Positions 19,582-27,827 of a stretch of 64,000 bases of DNA are shown piece after piece. Location of the stretch: NCBI GenBank assembly GCA_016721185.1, contig JADKIP010000012.1:434001-498000 (forward strand). Reading direction: 5' to 3'. The stretch's first letter is position 1. Each line of letters starts with the position of its first letter. Made by a program: the position numbers and the translations under genes. The DNA comes from Candidatus Dechloromonas phosphorivorans (GTDB lineage Bacteria; Pseudomonadota; Gammaproteobacteria; Burkholderiales; Rhodocyclaceae). The notes under the pieces were generated by a model, which did no database searches, had not been told where the DNA came from, and was given only the letters and a program-made list of their open reading frames with translations.

Positions 19582-19926
19582 GCGGACGTGCTGGCGCGCA
19601 CCACTCAGCTTTGACTTTGAACGGCAGCCATCCTGGTTCCAATGGCTGCTGTGTCGGGTGGAGTCAGCGGCTGCCAAGAGTTGAAAGTCTCGTCCAAGCT
19701 TCTTACAGTCGTTCGCATTTCGCCTCCCAGCCCTGTATTGCACAAATCAGCCTGTTCCGAAAATATGGTTGGATGCAGGTTTCCAACCTCAGAATGCATA
19801 TAGTCGTTTTTTCTTGATAAGGGGATGTACGCAGTAATCGGTACACGCCCAGTGCGCTTTGTTTATCGAGTTGATGGGGCCTTGGGGGTTTGACTACGCC
19901 CCTGATCAACTCTTGAGGCGCTCTAC
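19582..19926. other. Gene-free stretch with hairpin leader before TIGR03757
   Basis: About 345 bases without a supported gene. Near its right end is an inverted repeat, GAGTTGATGGGGC (19868-19880) with GCCCCTGATCAACTC (19898-19912), separated by a short loop reading CTTGGGGGTTTGACTAC. It lies 15 bases before the TIGR03757 start, so a structured mRNA leader or protein site controlling the second transfer operon is plausible. Confidence 0.45.
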
Positions 19927-20373
19927 ATGCCTGCCTTCCTTTCCCACTCCTCGCCGGGATGGCCGGCACTTTGCCTCGCGATTACACTAACCGCCGTCAG
20001 CTCCAGCGCCTTCGCTGCCGACATCATCGTCATCACCGACAGCAGCCACCCCGTCAAACCTATGGGCGGCGAGCGGATTATCGAGCTGGACCAGCCAGCC
20101 CGCATCGAGGCTGAACTTTCCGCAGACCTGCCTGCCGACCCCAATCATGCCTCGGCCTTTGCACGCCAGCGCCTGAGCACCGGCCGCTCTGATCTACAGC
20201 GCCGGATAGTGCAGGCTTATCAAGGCGTGGCCGACGCCTGGAGCTTGGGAATCGCCAAGATTCCGGCAGTCGTGGTTGATCGGCGCTACGTGGTCTATGG
20301 CGAACCCGACGTCGCACGTGCCATCACTCGCATCCATGCCCACCAGACTGTCGATCGGAGTACGCGGCCATGA
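19927..20373 (+). CDS. ICE protein TIGR03757 (thioredoxin-fold, TrbC-like)
   Basis: A 148-residue exported protein with signal peptide (CLAITLTAVSSSAFA) and a domain ending IPAVVVDRRYVVYGEPDVARAI. The cis-proline-like IPAVV and layout fit TIGR03757, related to TrbC/TraW-side T4SS proteins. It is the first gene of the TIGR03757-03756-03755-TraG operon and overlaps the next ATG by four bases. Confidence 0.8.
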   Translation: MPAFLSHSSPGWPALCLAITLTAVSSSAFAADIIVITDSSHPVKPMGGERIIELDQPARIEAELSADLPADPNHASAFARQRLSTGRSDLQRRIVQAYQGVADAWSLGIAKIPAVVVDRRYVVYGEPDVARAITRIHAHQTVDRSTRP

Positions 20374-21320
20374 AGGGTCTGCTGATCGCACCCACCCGAC
20401 ACTTGCGCGCAGCCATGGCTGCCATACTCCTGAGCGGCGCCACCTCCGCCCTCGCCCTCAACACCGCCACCATCACCTCGTCGGTGCTGTCGGTCGACTG
20501 CCTGGAGTACCGCGTGGTCGGCATTTGCTACTGGCTGTACTGCACCTGGACGAGTTGCTCGGTACGCACCTCGATAAAGGTGCGGCATTACGTGCCGGAC
20601 GCCGTGGTGTCCAGCTATACCAACACCGGCGAGAACCCGTGGACGGAGGTGCGGACCATGAGTACGCCCAACACCACGGCCCAGGCTGGTGGCGACGGCA
20701 CGACCAATCACGACAACGAGAACAATCTTGCCAAGTTCAAGAACGCGGACGTCATTGGCCACCCTGGTGGCTATGTCTTCAGCCAGTTCGCCAGCAGCAC
20801 GGGCTATGCCTGCGAGGGTGCCGGCACAGCCTTCATGCCCTACCTGCTGAGCACCCTCGACACACAAGCCTGGCGCTACAACATCCCCGAGGTCGCCTAT
20901 CCGGAATCCTTGATCCCCGGCATGCGCGAGATCGGCGCACGTACCAGCGCAAACCTGTGGGGCAATGTCTATCCGCGCGGCGGCTTCTTGCACCAGACAG
21001 ACGACCACATCAGCGGCGCCGTAGTTGCTCAGCGGGCGGGTGACGTGGTGACGCGGCGTCAGCAGCCCCATGTCTACCAGCCACTGCTTGCCGATTCCCA
21101 CGACGGCTACTGGCCGGCCGGTGCGCTGAAGGAAGGCGACGCGACCACCGGCAAGTGGCAGGAACTGACGCCCACCCTCTCCAACACCTGTGCCGTCTTC
21201 CCCCACAGCGACACGCGGAAACAGGCGCAGCAGGGCGACTACGCCTGGGCGCTGTGGCGGCCCTATGCCTGTTGCGAGCGCAAGGGACAGATTTTTCTCG
21301 GCAGCGTCGATTTCCAGTGA
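20370..21320 (+). CDS. ICE protein TIGR03756 (TraU-like)
   Basis: A 316-residue exported, cysteine-rich protein of the TraU family. Signal peptide AAILLSGATSALA is followed by LSVDCLEYRVVGICYWLYCTWTSC, the conserved Cys cluster. Conserved parts include GHPGGYVF and AWALWRPYACCERKGQ near the C-terminus. TraU proteins are periplasmic mating-pair factors needing disulfides, which fits the DsbA-like gene upstream. The frame is intact. Confidence 0.83.
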   Translation: MKGLLIAPTRHLRAAMAAILLSGATSALALNTATITSSVLSVDCLEYRVVGICYWLYCTWTSCSVRTSIKVRHYVPDAVVSSYTNTGENPWTEVRTMSTPNTTAQAGGDGTTNHDNENNLAKFKNADVIGHPGGYVFSQFASSTGYACEGAGTAFMPYLLSTLDTQAWRYNIPEVAYPESLIPGMREIGARTSANLWGNVYPRGGFLHQTDDHISGAVVAQRAGDVVTRRQQPHVYQPLLADSHDGYWPAGALKEGDATTGKWQELTPTLSNTCAVFPHSDTRKQAQQGDYAWALWRPYACCERKGQIFLGSVDFQ

Positions 21321-21330
21321 GGCACCCTGA

Positions 21331-22738
21331 ATGAAAGCATCTCTCTCGCTTCTCGGCCGCCGTATCGGGCCTCGCGTCCTGGCTGCGGCGCTCGCATGTG
21401 CTGTGCTGGCTGGAGCCGGCGTGGCCTGGGCCCAGACTCGCATCGACCGCACGGGTATCAGCGTAAGCGGCAGCGTGATTGGTGATGACGTGCTCTACAG
21501 CATCGGTGGCGGCCGTGCCGTCTCCATGAGCGGCGCCGGGAACATGCAAAGCATCGGGGTCGGGATCGGGTGGAACAGCAACCTGATCTGCGGAAACATG
21601 AGCATCACGACCACGCTGCAGAACCAGCTCAACGGCATCAGCAATGGCTTTCAGCAGATCATGTCTTCGGTGATCCAGAGCGCCACCAGCGCTGTGGCCT
21701 CGCTGCCGGCACTGATCATCCAGCGTGCCGACCCGGGTCTCTACAATCTGCTGACCAACGGCGTGCTGCAGGCCCGGCTGGATTTCGACCGCTCCAAGAT
21801 GACCTGCAGGGCCATCGCCAACCGCCTGGCCGACATGGCCGGGGGTCAGGCCGGCTGGGACCAGCTCGCCGAGGGATCACCTTGCGGGATTCGGTAAGCG
21901 CCAACGGCGATGCCGTTTCGGCCGTCGAGCAGGCCGGAGTCGAACAAGGGCAACAGCGGCGTGCCATGGGTCGGTGGCAGCAACGCGGGTGGCTCGGGCC
22001 AGAGTGCGATCAAGGTCGTGGGCGACGTGACCAGGGCCGGCTACAACCTGCTCAATGGGCGCGGGGTGACCGATACCTCGTCCATCCCACGATCCGCCTG
22101 CGGCAACCGGCTGACCTGCCAGACCTGGAGTTCCCCTCAGGCAGCAGCGGACTTCGCCAACCGCGTTCTGGGTGAGCGCGAACAGCGCACCTGCGAGAGC
22201 TGCCACCAAGACCCAGACCACACCGGGCGTGGGCCTCACCCCGGTAATCCAGGAGGAATACGAGACCAAGCTGCAGGCTCTGCAGGAACTCGTGACTGGT
22301 GCCAAACCAACCACGGTGACGAATCTGGAGGCCGCGGGCAGCAACTCGCTGCCGATTACCCGTGGCCTGATCGAAGCGCTGCGCGACGAGCCCGACCAGG
22401 ATCTGCTGGGCAAGCGCTTAGCCTCGGAAGCCGCCCTGTCAAGCGTGCTGGAGAAGGCCCTGCTGTTGCAGCGCGCGCTGCTGACCGGCAAGAAGGAACC
22501 GAACGTGGCCGCCAACGAACTGGCCGTGAAGGCTGTCGACCAGGAAAACGGCTCGCTGGAACAGGAGATCAACAACCTCAAGACAGAGCTGGAATTGCGC
22601 CGCACCCTGGCTGGCAACTCGGCGATGGCCATCGTGCAGCGCCACGGCACTCGTGCGAGCGGCTCACGCAGCATCTTCGAGGGGGACACCACGCGCGATC
22701 GGCTCAAGGAAGTGCAGAAACCGAGGTCTACGCCATGA
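21331..22738 (+). pseudogene. ICE protein TIGR03755, frameshifted
   Basis: An exported protein (signal LAAALACAVLAGAGVAWA) of the TIGR03755 family, often about 465 residues and placed between TraU and TraG like TraN/TraH-side factors. The first frame is intact to about 21880 (GQAGWDQLAEG). It then continues in two further frames (CGNRLTCQTWSSPQAA about 22105, then LTPVIQEEYETKLQAL from about 22235), with shifts near 21880, 21945 and 22200. The C-terminal 180 residues are a clean helical domain ending at 22738. The stop overlaps the next start (22735). Confidence 0.75.
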
Positions 22739-23082
22739 GCACGAGAGCCTGGCTCAAACCGATGTGGCTCTTCAATCGCCATGTCGGCCAGAACCTGCTG
22801 TGGGCGCTGCTGGTGGCTGGGATCGCGGTTGGCGTCAATGTCGCCGGAATCCATCTGATCGGCGGCCTCGGCGACTGGGAGCGCTGGCTGCGGACCCATG
22901 CGGGCTATTTCTTCGCCTGGCGGCTGCTGCTCTACAGCGCGACGGCCTATGGTTGGTGGCGGATGCGCCAACGCCTGAGACTGTACGAACCTGGTTCGGA
23001 GACACTGATCCGCCTGCGACGCACCGAGATGGCGGCCCTGCTGTCCGTCGTGCTACTCGAAGCCAGCCAGTGGCTGAGGTAA
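22735..23082 (+). CDS. Small ICE membrane protein between TIGR03755 and TraG
   Basis: A 115-residue protein, MSTRAWLKPMWLFNRHVG, with three hydrophobic helices (LLWALLVAGIAVGVNVAGIHL, YFFAWRLLLYSATAYGWW and MAALLSVVLLEASQW). It is conserved in this position in ICEclc-type transfer clusters. Function unknown. It is translationally coupled to TIGR03755 and followed ten bases later by TraG. Confidence 0.7.
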   Translation: MSTRAWLKPMWLFNRHVGQNLLWALLVAGIAVGVNVAGIHLIGGLGDWERWLRTHAGYFFAWRLLLYSATAYGWWRMRQRLRLYEPGSETLIRLRRTEMAALLSVVLLEASQWLR

Positions 23083-23092
23083 GGCCCGCTCC

Positions 23093-24609
23093 ATGACCCT
23101 CTACACAACCGACTACCTGGAGTATTACCTGACCCTGGTCGGCTGGCTGGTGCACAACGGCATCTGGAACATCCTGGTGGCCAGTGGTGTGTTCGCCCTG
23201 CCCTTCGTTGCCATCGTGGTGCAGGAGTGGCTGCGTGCCCGTGCCGAAGGGGCGGACGAGGGCAACAAGGGCGTGCTGTCCTCGATGCGCATCGAGAACC
23301 GCGTGTGGGTGGCAATCGTGGTGATTCTCTTCGCCGGTATTCCCTTCATTCCTGTGGATCTCTCCACGATCAAGTTCGATACGAGCCGCTCCGCACAATG
23401 CCAGGTCAGCGTGCCCCAACCGGCGGACACGGGCTGGTCCAACGCAACCACCACGCTCAACAACCAGAGCGCACTGGTACCAGTGTGGTGGTTTTTCATG
23501 CACGCGATCTCCAAGGCCGTGACCGGCGGCGCGGTAGCGGCCATCCCCTGCGGCACGGACCTGCGGCAGATGCGCATGGACGTGGACGCCACGCGCATCG
23601 ACGACCCGGTGCTGGCTCAGGAGGTCGGTGACTTCGTGCATGACTGTTACGGCCCCTCGCGCGCCAAGCTCTTCATGAGTCGGCCAACGCTTTCCGACGA
23701 ACAGATGAACGATGTGACCTGGATCGGCTCAAGCTATTTCCTGAACACACCCGGCTTCTACGACACCTACCATTCGGGCACACCGCGCACGGCCTGGCCC
23801 TATGACACCAATCGAGACGCCGGGCTGGCCCAGGTGGACAGCGGCGGCGGCTACCCGACCTGCCGGCAGTGGTGGTCGGACGGCGGCAGCGGGCTGCGTG
23901 CCCGGCTGCTGGCCCAGGTCGATGCCGATCTGCTGACCCGCCTTGGGAGTTGGGCGGGTTTCCTGGCGCAGGACGAAGTGAACGATTCGGTGATCCGCGC
24001 CGTGGTCTCGCCGCGGCAACAGAAGATGAATCAGGGAGCAGTCTATTCTGACTACGGCGGGCAGATCGAGAAGACGCTGCCCAATATCGTGACCCGCGGC
24101 GCCGGCGATCTGGGGCTGGCGGCCGGCGCCTTGGCCTACTTTCCAGCGATGGATGTGGTACGCCAGGCCCTGCCGATGGTGCTGTCGCTGCTGAAAATGG
24201 CGCTGGTCATCTGTATTCCGCTGGTGTTGCTCTTCGGCACCTACGAATTGAAGGCACTGGTCGCGGTAAGCTGCGTGGAGTTCGCGCTGTTCTTCGTGGA
24301 CTTCTGGTTCCAGCTCGCGCGCTGGCTGGACAGCACGATCCTCGATGCGCTTTACGGCTGGGGCTTCGGCGCGAATACACCGCACAGCAACTTCGACCCG
24401 CTGATCGGGCTGAATAATGCCTTCGGGGACATGCTGCTGAACTTCGTCATGGCGACGATGTTCATCGTGCTGCCTGGATTCTGGGTTACCGCGCTGGGTT
24501 GGGTAGGTATTCGAGCAGGAATGCACTGCAGGGCTTGTCAGAAGGTTCCAAACCGGCGGGACAAGCTGGATCGAAAGGAACCGGCACAGTCATCCGCGGT
24601 GCCAGGTAG
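23093..24609 (+). pseudogene. traG: TraG-like N-terminal domain conjugation protein, 3' frameshift
   Basis: A TraG_N-family inner-membrane protein of about 505 residues with membrane helices around residues 15-45, 75-95 and a C-terminal cluster from about 350. It is needed for mating-pair formation in related systems. The frame is intact to about 24520 (WVGIRAG). There one A seems missing from an A run, and the native C-terminus (NALQGLSEGSKPAGQAGSKG...) is read in another frame to the TAG at 24607-24609. As read, a wrong tail runs to 24664. Only the last 30 residues are affected, so partial function is possible. Confidence 0.8.
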
Positions 24610-24617
24610 GAGCAAGC

Positions 24618-24998
24618 CTAGCGTTCATCGTGAAAGCTGGGATCTGGATCGTCGTCGTAGTTGATCGGATCGTAGAAAACGCTCTGCTTGTGATCAGCTT
24701 GATCCCCATCCCCCAGCACGCATTCCTCAGCGTCCGCCTGTTCAGGGCTTCGCGCAGCCCACGCACCAGAGATTGCGACAACCGTAAGAAGTGCCGTGAG
24801 CCAAAACGCGGTGTAGAACAGGATACCGATCACGGTGAGCTTGACGACCAGCAATACCGTTTTGACAACGTTTGGCGCCCATCCCTGCGCAAGCAGCCAG
24901 CCCTTTGCCCGCCGATCCATACGCGCACAGCCTCGCCATGCCCGGCCCAGGGTTCGGCCGAGGCGCGCTGGGAAGGTGGTCGGTGCGGCGGTCTTCAT
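24618..24998 (-). CDS. DUF3742 family protein
   Basis: A 126-residue protein with a basic amphipathic N-terminus (RLGRTLGRAWRGCARMDRRAKGWLLAQ), one membrane helix (LVVKLTVIGILFYTAFWLTALLTVVAI) and an acidic tail (DPINYDDDPDPSFHDER). DUF3742 proteins regularly lie tail-to-tail with traG in ICEclc-type elements, as here with an 8-base gap. Function unknown. Confidence 0.82.
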   Translation of the reverse strand: MKTAAPTTFPARLGRTLGRAWRGCARMDRRAKGWLLAQGWAPNVVKTVLLVVKLTVIGILFYTAFWLTALLTVVAISGAWAARSPEQADAEECVLGDGDQADHKQSVFYDPINYDDDPDPSFHDER

Positions 24999-25067
24999 GG
25001 TGGGCTACCTCATGATCGTTTATGGCGTCGCGTTTTACCTCGACTGTTGTTCAATACGTTGGGCACT

Positions 25068-25757
25068 TCAGGCGCGGCCCGCTTCAAGGATCTCGATGAT
25101 CTGACTGGCGCTTAGTTGACGCCCCAGGTCCAAAGTTGCGCGAATCGGCTCGAATGCGGCAACCATGCGGCGCTGACGGACAGCCGAGGGGCTGTGCGAG
25201 TTGAAGTCCCGTCCCTTGAAGCGCGAGAAACGATTCATCTTCTCGACGAGAAAACGCGCGATGCTCATCAGCTCCGCTTCGTTGTTGCCATCGAAGCCGG
25301 CGAACCGGGGCGCATGCCCGGTGTTTGCTGCCTCCACCTTCGCCAGATCGCTGGGTTCGAGTTTTTCGACTCGCTCCTCAATGAAGCTCCACATGTCCAG
25401 GACGTTGACCACGAGAGACACGTCTGCGGGGCGGTCGGCATGGTTGTGAAACAGTCCCTGCATTTCCCAGGCAGGTGCCCAGTAGTGACCACCATAGATA
25501 GCTTCGGCCATGAGGTCGACATCGGTTTCCGTGGAGACCTTCAAGTGCTTGGCGATATCCCGCAACAGCATGAAGTTCAGCTTGTCGCCAGCACTCAGGT
25601 GGATGGTCTTGCCCGTCATGGCGCCGAGCCCGATGTCTACCAGTTGCCGCAAGGCATCCGAGCGCGAACTCGCCCTGCCCGTCTGCTCCATCCAGTCATC
25701 AATGCGCTGCAGCAGATCTTCGTCTATGCGCAGTTCCAGTCGTTCAGTGCGTACCAT
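25068..25757 (-). CDS. RHH (CopG-like) plus YfbU-domain regulator
   Basis: A 229-residue protein. Residues 1-45 (RTERLELRIDEDLLQRIDDWM..SRSDALRQLVDIGL) form a ribbon-helix-helix DNA-binding domain. The rest is a YfbU domain (LNFMLLRDIAKHL, then MAEAIYGGHYWAPAWEMQGLFH). MVRTERL at 25757 is preferred because GGGGG lies four to eight bases upstream. A TACGTAC-rich palindromic site sits just upstream and is the likely own operator. YfbU-containing proteins are poorly understood. Confidence 0.7.
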   Translation of the reverse strand: MVRTERLELRIDEDLLQRIDDWMEQTGRASSRSDALRQLVDIGLGAMTGKTIHLSAGDKLNFMLLRDIAKHLKVSTETDVDLMAEAIYGGHYWAPAWEMQGLFHNHADRPADVSLVVNVLDMWSFIEERVEKLEPSDLAKVEAANTGHAPRFAGFDGNNEAELMSIARFLVEKMNRFSRFKGRDFNSHSPSAVRQRRMVAAFEPIRATLDLGRQLSASQIIEILEAGRA

Positions 25758-25792
25758 GCAACCCCCCAGAAAGTCCGGCAACATGCCGTATT

Positions 25793-25815
25793 TACGTACA
25801 AACGTACGTACACGT
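25793..25815 (-). promoter_or_regulatory. ACGTAC-repeat operator for the RHH-YfbU gene
   Basis: Overlapping palindromic ACGTAC units occur at 25794-25799, 25802-25807 and 25806-25811 within 23 bp, starting 36 bases upstream of the start codon. Closely spaced short repeats are typical of RHH dimers binding cooperatively. Autoregulation is inferred. Confidence 0.55.
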
Positions 25816-25954
25816 TAGCCTAATGTCAATGATCTTGGGCTAACTTTCGCTGGCTGATTAAATTTGGTCTTGAAAATAGCCTACAAGGCTAGTTTGCGCG
25901 ATGCGATCCTGTAGATGAAGGATCGTTGATTAGATTTTGTGGTATTTTTCAACC

Positions 25955-26713
25955 ATGGATGCAAATTCCCGTCATCAAGTAATCAAGCGCCTGCAAACGG
26001 GGCTACTCCGTGGGGCGCCGTTCGACCTGACCACCCTGGCACCACTTGGGGTGTCGGCTCAACTCGCCGCGCGCTACGCCGAAGGCGGGTGGCTCGTGCG
26101 CCTGGCCCACGGTGTCTATGCCTTCCCGAACGACGACTTCGGGGTATATGGCGCGTTGAAGTTCCTGCAACAACGCGTGTCAGGCCTGCACATCGGCGGC
26201 AAGAGCGCGCTGGCGCTGCAGGGCGTGCGGCATAACCTGGGTAGCCGTGACACTCTTGTGTTGTGGGGCGATGCTCGTTTCGCGCTACCGACTTGGTTCA
26301 CCTCGCGTTTTCCGGCGCGCTATGCCCACGCCAGCCTGTTCGGCTGGCCGAATGACGCGCTTGCCAGTAAATCCGTGACAACACCTCCAGGTTTGCCCGA
26401 TGGGCTGCGCGTATCAACCTCCGAACGCGCCGTGCTGGAGATGCTGTACGAAGTCGGCACCAAGCAAAGCCTGGAGGAAGCGCGCAACCTCTTCGACGGC
26501 GTGCGCTCGCCGCGCAAGGACTTACTCGGCCAACTGCTGGCCCACTGCACGAGCGTGAAGACCGTGCGGCTGTTTCTCACTTGGGCGCGCGAGACCGGGC
26601 TAGTGGACGCGGACGATCTGCTGGCGCGCTACCCGCTGCGCACGGGCAGCGACAAGCGCTGGATGAGCCGGCTTCCCGACGGAACCTTGTTGAGTTTGAA
26701 CCCGCATGGATAA
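25955..26713 (+). CDS. abiEi: AbiEi-family type IV antitoxin / regulator
   Basis: A 252-residue protein with an N-terminal winged-helix AbiEi_4-type domain (APLGVSAQLAARYAEGGWLVRLAHGVYAFP) and the AbiEi C-terminal domain (SGLHIGGKSALALQGV..., VSTSERAVLEMLYEV). It is the antitoxin and autorepressor of the AbiE abortive-infection system. The start MDANSRH (25955) is preferred over a TTG-led upstream reading. The gene overlaps the toxin gene by eight bases. Confidence 0.8.
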   Translation: MDANSRHQVIKRLQTGLLRGAPFDLTTLAPLGVSAQLAARYAEGGWLVRLAHGVYAFPNDDFGVYGALKFLQQRVSGLHIGGKSALALQGVRHNLGSRDTLVLWGDARFALPTWFTSRFPARYAHASLFGWPNDALASKSVTTPPGLPDGLRVSTSERAVLEMLYEVGTKQSLEEARNLFDGVRSPRKDLLGQLLAHCTSVKTVRLFLTWARETGLVDADDLLARYPLRTGSDKRWMSRLPDGTLLSLNPHG

Positions 26714-27626
26714 AAGCTACGCAGATACCGTTCGCCTGTTGCTGACCGTCGCGCCGGATGTCTTCGCCAATGACATCTTCGCGATGAAGGGCGGCACGGC
26801 GATCAACCTGTTCGTACAGGACATGCCCCGCCTGTCGGTCGACATCGACGTGGTGTATCGACCATGGCAAACGCAGCGTGAAGAGGCACTGGCCGCAATC
26901 AATGGTGAGCTGACCGCCATCTCTCAGCGTATCGCGCGGCTGGGCATCCAGACACGTCTGGTGCGCAGCAAGGATCTCGGCGACACCAAGCTGATCGTCG
27001 AGAACGACACCAGCCAGGTCAAGATCGAAGTGAACGTCGTCTTCCGCGGCACGGTGCTCCCGGTTGAACGCCGGCCCTTGAGCGCCAGGACCGGCGACCT
27101 GTTCGGTGTCGAGTTCGAGGCTCCGATTCTGGCACGCGATGAGCTGTATGCCGGCAAGTTGGTGGCAGCCCTGGATCGACAGCACCCACGCGACTTGTTC
27201 GACGTGTGGCAGCTCTACGAATCGGGCGGCCTCAGCGATGGCATGGTCGAGTGCTTCGTGCTCTACCTCGCCGGCCATAATCGGCCGCCGCATGAAGTGC
27301 TGTTCGGCAACGACAAGGACATCGCAGCAGAGTACGAGCGCGCTTTCGTCGGCATGACGGAAGTGGAGTGCTCGCTGGACACGCTGCTCGCCGCCCGTGC
27401 ACAGATACGACAGGAACTGCCGCAACGCCTGACCACGAGTCACCAACAGTTCCTGAGCGGGCTAGTGCGCGCCGAGCCCGACTGGTCGCTGATGCAATGC
27501 GCGCACGCGGCCGAACTGCCCGCCTTGCGGTGGAAGCTTGCCAACCTTGAGGCGTTCCGCAAACGGCGCCCGGCTGATTTTGAAGCCCAAGCCAACGCTC
27601 TCGATTCGGGACTGGGCCAGGTCTGA
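26706..27626 (+). CDS. abiEii: AbiEii/AbiGii nucleotidyltransferase toxin
   Basis: A 306-residue protein of the AbiEii toxin family (DNA polymerase beta-like nucleotidyltransferase). The motif GGTAINLFVQDMPRLSVDIDVVY (about residues 29-51) contains the DxD metal site. A further conserved block reads ARDELYAGKLVAALDRQHPRDLFDVWQLYE. Family toxins modify tRNA acceptor ends and cause bacteriostasis on phage infection. Both genes are complete, so this is one of the few intact cargo systems in the ICE. Confidence 0.83.
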   Translation: MDKSYADTVRLLLTVAPDVFANDIFAMKGGTAINLFVQDMPRLSVDIDVVYRPWQTQREEALAAINGELTAISQRIARLGIQTRLVRSKDLGDTKLIVENDTSQVKIEVNVVFRGTVLPVERRPLSARTGDLFGVEFEAPILARDELYAGKLVAALDRQHPRDLFDVWQLYESGGLSDGMVECFVLYLAGHNRPPHEVLFGNDKDIAAEYERAFVGMTEVECSLDTLLAARAQIRQELPQRLTTSHQQFLSGLVRAEPDWSLMQCAHAAELPALRWKLANLEAFRKRRPADFEAQANALDSGLGQV

Positions 27627-27827
27627 CGTCGATCCTGCAGCGCCGGCTTGCCGGGATTGCCCCGTGCCGCATTGATCGTGGCACTCAATCGCTGACGCCC
27701 CTATACCCAAAGGCTTCCTAAAAGCCAAAAGGTTGAGGAAGGGGCAAAGGAAGGGCGCCAAGGGGAAAGGCCCTATCCTGAAAAGGCCAAAAGCCTCCCC
27801 CGACCGGCCCGTCATCCGAATTCCGCC
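27627..27827. other. Purine-rich repeats upstream of traI, candidate oriT region
   Basis: About 200 bases without a gene. The segment 27710-27795 is full of short purine repeats (CCAAAAGG, AAGGGGCAAAGG, AAGGGGAAAGG, AAAAGGCC), a strong strand asymmetry. MobH relaxase genes often lie next to oriT, so this is a candidate, but no nick-site motif can be recognised by eye. Confidence 0.3.

Noticed and set aside
19560..19690. Integron-like attC site after the kinase gene
   Set aside because: CCAACAAGACGCTTGAGCGG looks like one end of an attC site and CAGCCAT/ATGGCTG forms an inner stem, but no matching GTTRRRY core closes the site and no integron integrase is present.
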